This document shows positions 60,047 to 62,282 of a DNA stretch of 64,000 nucleotides, piece by piece. The translations under genes were made by a program, and so were the position numbers. Source of the stretch: Lepus europaeus (lineage: Eukaryota; Chordata; Mammalia; Lagomorpha; Leporidae); contig NC_084827.1 of assembly GCF_033115175.1 (NCBI RefSeq), positions 54,869,201 to 54,933,200 of the forward strand. Reading direction: 5' to 3'. Within the stretch, counting starts at the first letter, position 1. Each line of letters begins with the position of its first letter. Below the pieces are notes generated by a model that was given only the letters and a program-made list of their open reading frames with translations, made no database searches and had not been told where the DNA came from.

Positions 60047-62282
60047 CTCTGTAACTCTACCTTTCAAATACATAAATCTTAAAAAAAAAAAAAAAGGCAG
60101 CCTCAGCTCTCTCAGTTTTTCTATTCTGAGATACCAAAATAATTGCATTGTGTATTTTCCTCCAGCTATTATGAAAATATTCTGCTCTGAATAACAAGAA
60201 GAATGTAAACATTTTAAATGATGTTTAGGATACTTTGACAATAATGAAAAATGTTGTTGGGAAAACAGTGTTTAATAAAAGCAAGAGCAAGTATATAAAG
60301 CATATGAGCTCGGTGTGAAAATGAAAGAGTAGAGGGGCTGGTGTTGTGGCTCAGTGGGTTAAGCAGCCAGCTGTGACGCCAGCATCCCGTCTGAGTCCCA
60401 CTATACTTAAGGAAGAAAACAGAGACCCAGAAAAGAAACTGCTCAAGGCAAGCAAGCGGGTAGCAGTTGACCTTCCATGAAAGAAAGGCAAGGGGCAGAA
60501 GCCGCTCCTGTAACAGCAGACACAGGAGATGTTCTTCCACTGGACCACACACCCCCCCCATCAAGGCCTCCCAGAGGCAGACGGGGGTCTCCACAGCTGA
60601 GTGACCAGCAGAGCTGCCCAGAGGAGCAAGCCTGTGCCACACACTGAGCCCCACAAACAACAGGAGGGCGCAGTTTCCAGCCGGAGGCAGACAGGGCCAC
60701 CTGCTGAATCCTGGTCCAGAAGCAGCCGGGAGCACCTGGTGACCACACTGGCCTTGCAGCCCCAGGGGCTCCCTAGACTGAAGAGTCACAATTCCACAGA
60801 GAAGAGGCAGCAGCTGTATGATAAACTGCAGCCAAGCGCAGCTCCCTACCATCGGGTGCCCCCCACAGAGTCCACTGAGCCCCTCCACCCCTTCCTGACA
60901 CAGGGAAGTTGCTGTGGAGCAGCCACAGTCACGCTGCCCCCTTCACATACCTTCATCCTTTCAGACCCCATGAATCACACCTCTCATTTTACACACAAAA
61001 TCCCGGGGCTCAGAAAAGAAGCAAACACAGCTCAATGTCACAGAGCCAGGATGTGCTGCTGTCGGAATCCAAACACCAAAGCCCCTATCTCCTAGGACCT
61101 GGGGGACGCAAGTGGCTTCTCTAGCAGGCAGGGAACCTGGCCCCTGTGCTGTGTGAGGACAGGGACCACCAGGTGCAGCTCCAACAGAGACCACATCTGG
61201 GGGCCAGTGATGTAGCACAGCACGTTACGCTGTGACACAGGCATGCCATATTGGAGCCCCTGCTGAAGTCTCGCTGCTCTGCTTCCAATCCAGCTCCCTG
61301 CTAATGTGCTTAAGATGGCGGCAGATGATGGCCCAAATGAATGGGTCCCTGCACCCAGTCGGGAGATCAGGATGCAGTCCCAAGTTCCCAGCTTTGGCCC
61401 GGCTCCGACCTGGCTGTTTGAGAAGTGAACCAGGATCTGGAAAATATCTGTGTGTCTCTGTGTGTGTATGTGTCTGCCTTTCAAATAAATCAATTTTTAA
61501 AAATACTTATTTTATTTGAGAGGCAGAATTACAGATAGAATAGGAATGACAGAGAGAGAAAGAGATCTTCCATCTGCTGGTTCTCTCCCCAAATGGCTAC
61601 AACAGCAGGAGTTGGGCAGATCCAAAGCCAGGAGCCAGGAGCTTCTTCCAGGTCTCCCACATGGCTGCAGGGACCCAAGCACTTGAGCCATCTTCCACTG
61701 GTCTCCCAGGCCATTAGCAGGGAGCTGGATTGGAACTGGAACAGCTGGACTAGACCAGAGACCATATGGGATGCCAGCACCGCAGGCAGAGGCTTAACCT
61801 ACTATGCCACAGAGCTGACCCCAAATAAATCAATCTTTAAAAAAAAAAAAAAAGAAAAGAAAACCCCCACCTAGATGAATCTATGTCTACAAATTTCATC
61901 AGTCATGGCCACAATAAGCAGATAGAACAGCCTTCTGAAGGGATCGCACGAGGGACGCTCTGCCCGGTCTGTGTGACAACGCAACGAATGCTTCTGTTTG
62001 CCGGATAAAGACGCTGAGCGCACGGAGGTCACGCAGCTGGGAAACGTCGCAATGGGGCCCCGTGGCTCCTTCACACCCACGCCCCACTGCGAACCCCAGC
62101 TCCGCCCCAGCCCGGGGTTCCCGCTACTACCTTGGTTAAGGTAGGTCAGCGTCTCTTCGTGCAGCTTCACGGCCGGGGACGTGGCAGCACACAGCACGTA
62201 CTGCAAGGGCGGCAGGCGGGCCTCGTTCTCTGGGGACAGCTGGGGCTCCTCCTGCTTGAAGATGGGCAGCGCGAGCACATCA
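13928..62282 (-). CDS. TFCP2L1: TFCP2L1 coding region, exons 2-15 (spliced; exon 1 outside window)
   Basis: This gene encodes transcription factor CP2-like 1 (LBP-9/CRTR-1), a nuclear DNA-binding protein of the CP2/grainyhead family. The family is known for roles in naive pluripotency and in kidney distal tubule and collecting duct. Fourteen exons on the minus strand (62131-62282, 38488-38564, 37849-37954, 37210-37316, 35521-35673, 33236-33346, 30311-30402, 28942-28990, 28765-28858, 25738-25828, 20577-20680, 18501-18643, 14338-14389, 13928-13974) have GT/AG borders and compatible phases, with no stop or frameshift. They total 1378 bases, so a 62-base exon 1 would give 479 codons, the human length. 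Residue numbers used here assume that exon 1. The CP2 DNA-binding domain spans about residues 40-260, a SAM-like domain about 304-370, and a C-terminal oligomerisation domain about 400-479. TFCP2 and UBP1 are the paralogues, but the wording matches human TFCP2L1 as I recall it. Confidence 0.97.
14338..14389 (-). CDS. TFCP2L1: TFCP2L1 exon 14 (codons 448-465)
   Basis: This 52-base exon has acceptor CCTTTCAG and donor CTAAAAG|GTAATG. It encodes [17 protein letters not shown] plus the first base of an Ala codon. It is part of the C-terminal domain. Human, as I recall it, reads Val and Ile where this copy has Thr and Leu. Confidence 0.96.
14680..14766. repeat. Old dispersed repeat, left part (split by SINE)
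   Basis: CCTGAATCCAAAACTGCAAA and AAAATGCTCAAGTGATAATT match the same unassigned mammalian repeat seen at 36050-36300. It continues at 15032-15150 (GGGATTAGGGATGCTCTACT) after the C SINE. Confidence 0.4.
14767..15031 (-). mobile_element. Lagomorph C SINE inserted in an older repeat
   Basis: AAATATTTATTTATTTATTT, then AAAAGCAGAGTTACAATGGC, ending CACAGTGCCGGCCCC. The CT tract region is shortened. Confidence 0.85.
15160..16903. other. Intron 13 of TFCP2L1, no gene recognised
   Basis: Largely unique sequence with a short (CA)n at 15930-15944. An A/T-rich block with CTTTGTTTAATTAAG (16150-16290) is discussed under findings. Confidence 0.6.
16904..17215 (+). mobile_element. Lagomorph C SINE ending in a (CA)n
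   Basis: GGGTGGCCAGCGTTGTGGCG to AAATAAATAAATAAATCTTA. The tail passes straight into (CA)10 at 17215-17234, a common way for microsatellites to grow from SINE tails. Confidence 0.88.
17830..17895 (+). repeat. Possible MIR fragment
   Basis: GCCTCAGTCTCCCGTCTGTG followed by AGACGGG resembles the MIR core. Confidence 0.3.
18005..18086. repeat. 41-bp tandem duplication
   Basis: Two adjacent 41-bp units (18005-18045 and 18046-18086) both start GACATGCGT and end GGCCAG. They differ at four positions. They lie in intron 13, about 0.4 kb past the exon 13 donor. Confidence 0.85.
18501..18643 (-). CDS. TFCP2L1: TFCP2L1 exon 13 (codons 400-447)
   Basis: This 143-base exon has acceptor TCCTGCAG and donor AACGAG|GTGAGG. 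It encodes [20 protein letters not shown] then [20 protein letters not shown] and HVVVSNE, the core of the C-terminal ubiquitin-like/oligomerisation domain. It ends in phase 0. Confidence 0.97.
19123..19420 (+). mobile_element. C SINE, diverged
   Basis: A head resembling GGCCAAGTCCTTAGCAGG, GCTCAAGTCCTTGGATCCCT in the middle, and TTTTCAAAGAAATATAAG at the end. Confidence 0.75.
19422..19757 (+). mobile_element. Lagomorph C SINE, adjacent to the previous one
   Basis: GGAGGTCAGCATTGTAGCAT to ATAAACAAATAAATCTTTTT, with a long (CT)n at 19686-19721. Confidence 0.88.
20283..20375 (+). repeat. MIR fragment
   Basis: CCTGGGTTCCCATTCTGCCT, GAGACCTGGGACAAGTGACC, CCTCTCGAGCCCCAGGGTG: the MIR core. Confidence 0.55.
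20577..20680 (-). CDS. TFCP2L1: TFCP2L1 exon 12 (codons 365-400)
   Basis: This 104-base exon has acceptor CTGCCAG and donor TGCG|GTGAGT. It encodes [20 protein letters not shown] followed by [14 protein letters not shown]. The first half is conserved. The tail after LQQKR differs at several positions from the human protein as I recall it, and marks the flexible join between the SAM-like and C-terminal domains. The last base starts a Val codon. Confidence 0.96.
21220..21225 (-). terminator. AATAAA created at the element tail/target-site junction
   Basis: Two A bases of the element tail (21225-21224) followed by TAAA of the target duplication (21223-21220) form AATAAA in the sense of both the element and TFCP2L1. 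GT-bearing sequence (CATGTGGTCCAG) follows. It could serve as the element's poly(A) signal or as an intronic poly(A) site. Confidence 0.35.
21800..22450 (-). mobile_element. Decayed retrovirus-like gag-pro segment inside the HAL1-like element
   Basis: On the minus strand, 22290-22184 reads like a damaged retroviral nucleocapsid: an FQCGKHG piece with its zinc-knuckle Cys and His partly lost, followed by a DHWK..CP second knuckle. About 170 bases further on, 22010-21920 resembles the start of a class I retroviral protease region (LSSQ...RRFTPPLGC). The gag-to-pro order and orientation are as in an endogenous retrovirus. Frames are broken between the pieces and no aspartic protease triad is visible. 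Family resemblance is my reading and needs a search. Confidence 0.4.
23401..24462 (-). CDS. L1-type ORF1 protein, 353 codons, uninterrupted
   Basis: This encodes an L1 ORF1p-like RNA-binding chaperone that would package element RNA in the cytoplasm. The order is a charged N-terminus, then a heptad-rich coiled coil (about residues 55-165, with [20 protein letters not shown]). The RRM region follows (about 170-255, with [10 protein letters not shown]). Last is the C-terminal domain (about 256-335, with [19 protein letters not shown] and [13 protein letters not shown]). Length is in the normal range for mammalian ORF1p (human 338). A second Met at codon 9 (24438) is an alternative start. There are no stops or frameshifts, which suggests recent insertion. 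It lies in TFCP2L1 intron 11 in gene orientation and is transposon-borne, not a host gene. Confidence 0.85.
   Translation of the reverse strand: MKKPNISNMPHNKRKNQGNKNKEDTMTPPNEKDTPIQDYEDDEIEEMQDTDFKKLIRTLRSSQKQILELQKSLMDKIENLSRENEILRRNQNEMKQLVEHETVIVTKNHNEMKNSIDQMTNTLESLKNRMGKAEERISDLEDREQERKQANQRKEEEIRNLKNILGNLQDTIKKPNIRVLGVPEGMERKKGLEGIFSEILAENFPGLEKDRGILVQEAYRTPNKHDQKRSSPRHIVIKLTTVKHKEKILKGAREKRQITLRGSPIRLTADFSSETLQARREWRDIAQVLREKNCQPRILYPAKLSFVNEGEIKTFHSKQKLKEFVATHPALQKMLKDVLHTETQKHGHQYERR
24463..25350 (-). promoter_or_regulatory. 5' UTR / internal promoter region of the HAL1-like element
   Basis: This is an 888-bp G/C-rich leader between the 5' target duplication and ORF1. It starts GAGCGGCAAGATGGCGGAAT. 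An AAGATGGC motif near the 5' end is the known YY1-type start-site signal of L1 promoters. Because the element appears to reach its 5' end, it may carry an intact sense promoter. Confidence 0.6.
25738..25828 (-). CDS. TFCP2L1: TFCP2L1 exon 11 (codons 335-365)
   Basis: This 91-base exon has acceptor CATTTAG and donor GGCAG|GTGGGT. It encodes [20 protein letters not shown] and then IRLFNAIKG, the second half of the SAM-like domain with the [15 protein letters not shown] helix pair. It ends after two bases of an Arg codon completed in exon 12. Intron 11, just downstream, carries the L1-derived element at 21224-25350. Confidence 0.97.
25829..26644. other. Intron 10, unique sequence
   Basis: No gene. 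The part 26320-26405 (GGCTGCCCAAAGTGCAAACC, ATACAATCCACCAGCAGTGT) looks like a decayed L1 piece. The rest shows nothing I recognise. Confidence 0.45.
26645..26950 (-). mobile_element. Lagomorph C SINE
   Basis: TTTTTAAAGATTTATTTTAT and AAGGCAGAGTTACAGAGAGG to CCACAGCGCCGGCCCC. Complete copy in the same orientation as TFCP2L1. Confidence 0.9.
27149..27431 (+). mobile_element. C SINE, old copy
   Basis: Head TGATGCTGCAGTCAAAAGAC, then GGGTTCAAGTCCTAACTCTA and a CAAGTAAATAAATATTAAAT tail. Confidence 0.7.
27441..27751 (-). mobile_element. Lagomorph C SINE
   Basis: AAAAGATTTATTTATTTATT to GCTACAGCACCGGCCCC. Flanking TAAATAATTCTTT (left) and TAAATCATTCTTT (right) look like target duplications with one change. 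Confidence 0.9.
27752..28764. other. Intron 10, right part; no gene
   Basis: C-rich, low-stop sequence producing long spurious open frames. No transposon or exon recognised. Confidence 0.55.
28765..28858 (-). CDS. TFCP2L1: TFCP2L1 exon 10 (codons 304-335)
   Basis: This 94-base exon has acceptor CTCCTGCAG and donor TTCTCAG|GTGAGT. It encodes [20 protein letters not shown] and then CRLFASFS, the first helices of the SAM-like domain. The [14 protein letters not shown] pattern is typical of CP2 proteins. It ends on the first base of a Gly codon. Confidence 0.97.
28859..28941 (-). other. TFCP2L1: TFCP2L1 intron 9, 83 bp
   Basis: GTAAGTGTGCG at the donor, TCTCCTCTCTCCTGCAG at the acceptor. It is near the minimal length for a mammalian intron and is not a multiple of three. 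Confidence 0.95.
28942..28990 (-). CDS. TFCP2L1: TFCP2L1 exon 9 (codons 287-303)
   Basis: This 49-base micro-exon has acceptor TTTGCAG and donor AGTGAC|GTAAGT. It encodes [16 protein letters not shown], the linker before the SAM-like domain. It is followed by an intron of only 83 bp. The strong consensus donor probably helps definition of this very short exon. Confidence 0.96.
29525..29745 (+). mobile_element. C SINE, 3'-truncated
   Basis: GGCGCTGGCGCTGGGGTGCA to GGCCTGGCCCGTGG. The CT tract and A-tail are absent. Confidence 0.8.
30311..30402 (-). CDS. TFCP2L1: TFCP2L1 exon 8 (codons 257-287)
   Basis: This 92-base exon has acceptor CCCACAG and donor GAAGG|GTACGT. It encodes a Ser/Pro-rich linker starting [19 protein letters not shown]. 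Compared with human as I recall it, there is a Thr in place of Val (codon 263) and a Ser in place of Gly near the end. Both are plausible in a low-constraint linker. It ends after two bases of a Gly codon. Confidence 0.96.
31246..31273. repeat. (CA)n microsatellite
   Basis: An uninterrupted CA run in intron 7. Confidence 0.9.
31822..32107 (+). mobile_element. C SINE, old copy
   Basis: Body with GCCCAGCTCCACTTCCAGCT and CACCTGGGAGGCAGCAGTTG, then a TAAGATAAATAAGTAAAAAA end. Confidence 0.7.
32296..32636 (+). mobile_element. Lagomorph C SINE, full length
   Basis: GGGGCCAGCGCTGTGGCACA to AAATAAATAAAAATAAATCT plus an 18-base A run. Confidence 0.92.
33236..33346 (-). CDS. TFCP2L1: TFCP2L1 exon 7 (codons 220-256)
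   Basis: This 111-base exon of 37 whole codons has acceptor TTGCAG and donor ACAGAG|GTGCG. It encodes a strongly charged, Lys/Glu-rich stretch ([18 protein letters not shown]) that ends ETTILTE. It forms the basic C-terminal edge of the CP2 domain and a likely nuclear localisation signal. The exon is symmetric (phase 0-0). Confidence 0.97.
33347..35520. other. TFCP2L1 intron 6, unique sequence
   Basis: About 2.2 kb without SINE or L1, the longest transposon-free intronic stretch in the left half of the gene. No exon-like segment with family identity was seen. Confidence 0.5.
35521..35673 (-). CDS. TFCP2L1: TFCP2L1 exon 6 (codons 169-219)
   Basis: This 153-base exon of 51 whole codons has acceptor CTCCCAG and donor TTCAAG|GTAGGA. 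It encodes [20 protein letters not shown] and continues to the SCQIKVFK end of the core DNA-binding domain. The [14 protein letters not shown] loop is a hallmark of CP2 proteins. The exon is symmetric (phase 0-0), so skipping it would keep the frame but remove DNA-contacting sequence. Confidence 0.97.
36050..36300. repeat. Old dispersed repeat, family not assigned
   Basis: CCCTTATCCAAAATGCTGGG, TTGAGCATCCTTAAAATCCA and AAATCCTAAAGCCCAAATGC form a widespread mammalian repeat pattern. It matches 14680-15150. Confidence 0.4.
36343..36675 (+). mobile_element. Lagomorph C SINE, full length
   Basis: GGCCGGTGCTGTGGCACAGA to CTTTCAAATAAATAAGTAAT. Imperfect flanking repeats (AGTTAATAGA / TGCTAATAGA). 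Confidence 0.9.
37210..37316 (-). CDS. TFCP2L1: TFCP2L1 exon 5 (codons 133-168)
   Basis: This 107-base exon has acceptor GCGCAG and donor CATTCAG|GTGAGC. It encodes [20 protein letters not shown] and then [14 protein letters not shown] of the CP2 domain and ends in phase 0. A short (TG)n tract in the gene sense lies within the polypyrimidine region just upstream of the acceptor (plus-strand CA repeat from about 37323). Confidence 0.97.
37849..37954 (-). CDS. TFCP2L1: TFCP2L1 exon 4 (codons 98-133)
   Basis: This 106-base exon has acceptor CCCCAG and donor ATTG|GTGAGT. It encodes [19 protein letters not shown] through GDRILDI. This stretch is the most conserved strand of the CP2/grainyhead immunoglobulin-like DNA-binding fold, with the basic [11 protein letters not shown] motif intact. 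The last base is the first base of an Asp codon finished in exon 5. Confidence 0.97.
38488..38564 (-). CDS. TFCP2L1: TFCP2L1 exon 3 (codons 72-97)
   Basis: This 77-base exon has acceptor CTCCAG and donor AAG|GTGAGCC. It completes the Gly codon split with exon 2 and encodes [16 protein letters not shown] and then the YVK segment of the CP2 DNA-binding domain. It ends in phase 0. The intron between this exon and exon 2 is 23.6 kb, the largest fully contained in the window. Confidence 0.97.
38794..38810. repeat. Poly(A) run, 17 bases
   Basis: A lone A run not attached to a recognisable SINE body. Confidence 0.7.
38811..39643. other. Intron 2, A/T-rich unassigned stretch
   Basis: No gene. It carries a (GT)n at 39534-39557. 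The A/T-rich part 38950-39350 may be old L1 but shows no firm landmark. Confidence 0.4.
39644..39960 (+). mobile_element. Lagomorph C SINE
   Basis: TTGGACCAGCACTGTGGCAT to TTTTTTTTTAAAATCTTTAT. A (TA)n follows at 39959-39974. Confidence 0.88.
40005..40265 (+). mobile_element. Ancient L1 3' end (L1MA-like)
   Basis: Ordered blocks GAGACTATTTTACAACATGG, TAATAACAACACACTGTGTT, CTTGAAATTACACTAAGGGA, CCATTCCACAATGTACCTGG and TATATACAGTTTTTGTTGGT. Confidence 0.65.
40266..41749. other. Intron 2, unique sequence
   Basis: G/C-rich in 40690-41480. No gene, SINE or LINE recognised. Confidence 0.5.
41751..41978 (+). mobile_element. C SINE with internal losses
   Basis: ACGGCACAGCAGGTTAGGCT, GTCCCAGCTGCTCCACTTCC and a CTTTCAAATGACTAGAAGAA tail. 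The block normally around ATGGCCCAAGTCCTTGG is missing. Confidence 0.8.
42094..42382 (+). mobile_element. Lagomorph C SINE
   Basis: GGGCCCAGGGTTGTGGCACA to CAAATAAATTAATTAATCCT. Confidence 0.9.
42395..42760 (+). mobile_element. Decayed L1 fragment
   Basis: CCTATACATAATAAATTCTA, AAAAATAAAAGCAAAACTAT and GGAATAAAAGACATCCAAGT resemble the ORF2 end of old L1. Many frame breaks. Confidence 0.4.
42761..44190. other. Intron 2, unique sequence
   Basis: Holds a (CA)n near 43006-43020 and the C8/G10 inverted repeat at 43707-43729. No gene recognised. Confidence 0.5.
44216..44599 (+). mobile_element. Young C SINE subfamily copy with target-site duplications
   Basis: The element 44230-44585 begins TGGCCGGCGCCGTGGCTCAA and has the diagnostic GGCTAATCCTCCGCCT and GTCAGGGCACCGGATTCTGT blocks. 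It ends in CTGCCTGTCAAAAAAATAAA and an A run. Flanks AAGTACCTGAGTCC (44216-44229) and AAGTACCTGAGCCC (44586-44599) are the duplicated target. The site is inside an older C SINE. Confidence 0.92.
44600..44756 (+). mobile_element. 3' part of the older C SINE interrupted by the copy at 44230
   Basis: TGCCACCCACATGGGAGACC to GCCTTTCAAATAAACAAATG. Its sequence continues directly from the left duplication (GTGATGGATCAAGTACCTGAG). Confidence 0.85.
44981..45307 (+). mobile_element. Lagomorph C SINE with 11-bp target-site duplications
   Basis: Element 44992-45296 (GGGGCCGGCATTGTGGCGCG to CAAATAAATCATTTAAAAAA) lies between TCCCTAAAGCA copies at 44981-44991 and 45297-45307. Confidence 0.92.
45320..45720 (+). 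mobile_element. Ancient L1 3' fragment (L1M-like)
   Basis: TGCACATAGACTATGAGTCA, ATTATTTGCACAGCGCTCTT, CATTGCAGCAGTGGTGTGAT and CTGGAAATAAACC follow the L1M 3' pattern. Confidence 0.5.
46134..46507 (+). mobile_element. Young C SINE subfamily copy with perfect 15-bp target-site duplications
   Basis: AAGAAGGAAAAAATG at 46134-46148 and again at 46493-46507. The element between them has the CTTAACAGACTAATCCTCTG head, GTTGGGGCGCCGGATTCTAT block and CTGCCTGTCAAAAAATAAAT end of the same subfamily as 44230-44585. Confidence 0.94.
46774..47131 (+). mobile_element. Lagomorph C SINE with expanded (CT)n
   Basis: AAGGCCAGCACTGTGACGTA to CAAATAAATAAAAATGCATC, with a (CT)n at 47039-47076. AGATTACA flanks at 46766-46773 and 47132-47139. 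Confidence 0.9.
47140..48510. other. Intron 2, mixed unique sequence
   Basis: A/T-rich to 47500, then G/C-rich. No gene. An A/T island with TTGTTTAC and GGTAATTAATG (48225-48330) is described under findings. Confidence 0.5.
48515..48610 (+). repeat. MIR fragment
   Basis: GACCACCTGGGCGACCTTGG, GCAGGGCACTTCACCTTCCT: MIR core. Confidence 0.5.
48880..49195 (+). mobile_element. Possible L1 fragment, left of a C SINE
   Basis: A/T-rich sequence with TAAATATCCATGAGCCTGTG and a TACTGAATTAGCTGG block. It probably continues at 49470-49785. Tentative. Confidence 0.3.
49197..49453 (+). mobile_element. Lagomorph C SINE
   Basis: GGAGGCTGGCACTGTGGCAC to TCAAATAAACAAATCATTTT and an A run. AGGAAGAA flanks at 49186-49193 and 49453-49460. 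Confidence 0.88.
49470..49785 (+). mobile_element. L1 3' end, right of the C SINE
   Basis: GTTAACATTATGGGAAGCTG, GGGTACTATTTCTGACACTT and GCCTAAAATAATTCTACTCT match the terminal L1M pattern. Confidence 0.45.
50225..50640 (+). mobile_element. Decayed L1 3' fragment
   Basis: AAAGCAATCAAATAAATGCA, CAAGAGTGTGGAGCTCAGGC and CCTCTGCCTTAGAGGGTGAT resemble the L1M segment that normally reads TGTGGAGAAA...GGAACTCTC. Confidence 0.4.
50885..51069 (-). mobile_element. C SINE, missing its 3' end
   Basis: GGTCCTACACATGGGTGCAG, TTAGCAGGGAGCTGGATGAA, ending CCATAGTGCCAACCCT. No tail or CT tract. Confidence 0.8.
51070..52825. other. Intron 2, unique sequence
   Basis: A short A/T-rich block (51090-51230), then G/C-rich sequence. 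A 23-base A run lies at 52596-52618. No gene recognised. Confidence 0.5.
52826..53142 (-). mobile_element. Lagomorph C SINE
   Basis: TTTTTAAGATCTATTTATTC to GCCATGTCACCCACCCC. TAGCTGAG flanks (52814-52821, 53142-53149). Confidence 0.87.
53297..53611 (-). mobile_element. Lagomorph C SINE, full length
   Basis: AAAAAAAAAAGATTTATTTA and AAGGCAGAGTTACAGAGAGA to CACCACAGCGCTGGCCCC. Confidence 0.92.
53892..54188 (+). mobile_element. C SINE, old copy
   Basis: GAGCGGCTTAGACATCCATG, GGTACCCAGCTCTGACTCTG and a CAAATAAGTAATAAATTTTA end. Confidence 0.7.
54265..54650 (+). mobile_element. Lagomorph C SINE with an internal extra segment
   Basis: AAGGCCAGCACTGTAGCATA to AAATAAATAAATAAATCTTT. It is longer than usual because CAGTCATTTGGGGAGCACAG and CAGCCACCTGGGGAGCAAAC repeat the same block (54491-54545). 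Confidence 0.88.
54678..55003 (+). mobile_element. Lagomorph C SINE with long (CT)n
   Basis: GAGACAGCACTGTGGTGTAG to CTTTCAAGTAAACAAAATAT. A pure (CT)n run of about 23 units is at 54925-54971. Confidence 0.88.
55008..55360 (+). mobile_element. Lagomorph C SINE, well preserved
   Basis: GGGAGCTGGCGCTGTGGCAT, GGATCAGCGCAGCTCCAGCC and AAACAAATAAATAAATCTTT. Confidence 0.92.
55378..55425 (+). mobile_element. C SINE head only
   Basis: TATGTGGCACAGGGGTTAAG through ATACCTGTATCCC, then a switch to a reverse copy. Confidence 0.55.
55426..55673 (-). mobile_element. C SINE, old copy, no tail
   Basis: CATTCCCCAAATGCTTATAA, GGTCTCCCATGTGAGTGGCA, ATTAGCAGGGAGCTAGAGCA and a decayed head. Confidence 0.7.
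55674..56736. other. Intron 2, unique sequence
   Basis: No gene or transposon recognised. Confidence 0.55.
56737..57066 (+). mobile_element. C SINE
   Basis: GGGGCCAGTGTGGTCAGCAA to TTTAAATAAATAAAATAAAT, with (CT)n at 56971-57006. Confidence 0.85.
57075..57301 (+). mobile_element. C SINE with central deletion
   Basis: GGGCCAGCGCTGCAGCGTAG and CCAGCTCTCTACTGGATTGG join early to GGGAATGAACCAGCGGATGG. About 100 bp is missing. Confidence 0.88.
57311..57645 (+). mobile_element. Lagomorph C SINE
   Basis: GGGGCTGGCGCTGTCTGTGG to CAAATAAATAAATAAAGCTT. Confidence 0.9.
57725..57845 (-). repeat. MIR SINE, minus orientation
   Basis: AACATGCCAGGCACAATTTT, CATTAACTCATTTTATCTAT and CCCCCATTTTATAGAAGGGG. 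Confidence 0.65.
58067..58336 (+). mobile_element. C SINE, 5'-truncated
   Basis: Begins at the CATCCCATATGG position (ATCCCATATGGATGCCAATT) and ends CAAATAAATATATAAATAAG. Confidence 0.87.
58341..58590 (+). mobile_element. C SINE, old copy
   Basis: GGGGGAGTAGGCATTTGGCT, GACTCAAGTAGTTGGGTCCC and a GCCTTAAAAAGAAAAAAAG end. Confidence 0.7.
59096..59464 (+). mobile_element. Lagomorph C SINE with 11-bp target-site duplications
   Basis: GAAACAATGCA at 59096-59106 and 59454-59464 flanks GGGGCCGGCACTGTGGCGTA to AAATAAATAAATAAATCTTT. Confidence 0.93.
59781..60095 (+). mobile_element. Lagomorph C SINE
   Basis: GGGGCTGGCATTGTGGCAGA to TTTCAAATACATAAATCTTA, with (CT)n at 60017-60043 and an A15 tail. 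Confidence 0.9.
60334..60391 (+). mobile_element. C SINE head only
   Basis: GGGGCTGGTGTTGTGGCTCA through GTGACGCCAGCATCCCG; the rest is absent. Confidence 0.75.
60392..61199. other. Intron 2, unique sequence with a MIR remnant
   Basis: TTTTACACACAAAATCCCGG and CAGCTCAATGTCACAGAGCC at 60985-61055 look like reverse MIR. A long minus-strand open frame (60214-60888) shows no family identity. Confidence 0.45.
61200..61504 (+). mobile_element. C SINE whose tail is interrupted by another
   Basis: GGGGCCAGTGATGTAGCACA to CTTTCAAATAAATCAATTTT. The end of its tail recurs at 61823-61842. Confidence 0.87.
61503..61822 (-). mobile_element. C SINE inserted into the tail of the preceding C SINE
   Basis: TACTTATTTTATTTGAGAGG to CCACAGAGCTGACCCC. 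AAATAAATCAATTTTTAAAA (61483-61502) and AAATAAATCAATCTTTAAAA (61823-61842) are the duplicated target, with one mismatch. Confidence 0.88.
62131..62282 (-). CDS. TFCP2L1: TFCP2L1 exon 2 (codons 21-72)
   Basis: This 152-base exon opens with the last base of a split codon (T, then GAT GTG CTC) after a TGCAG acceptor. It closes CTTAACCAAG before a GTAGTAG donor. It encodes the segment running from [17 protein letters not shown] to [10 protein letters not shown], which is the start of the CP2 domain. The preceding split codon needs two bases from exon 1 (CG+T would give Arg, as in human). Exon 1, with the initiator Met, was searched for between 62283 and 64000 on the minus strand and is not there. 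Confidence 0.97.

Noticed and set aside
60214..60888. 224-codon minus-strand open frame in intron 2
   Set aside because: No domain is recognised, it includes part of a C SINE head, and no splice sites match a gene model.
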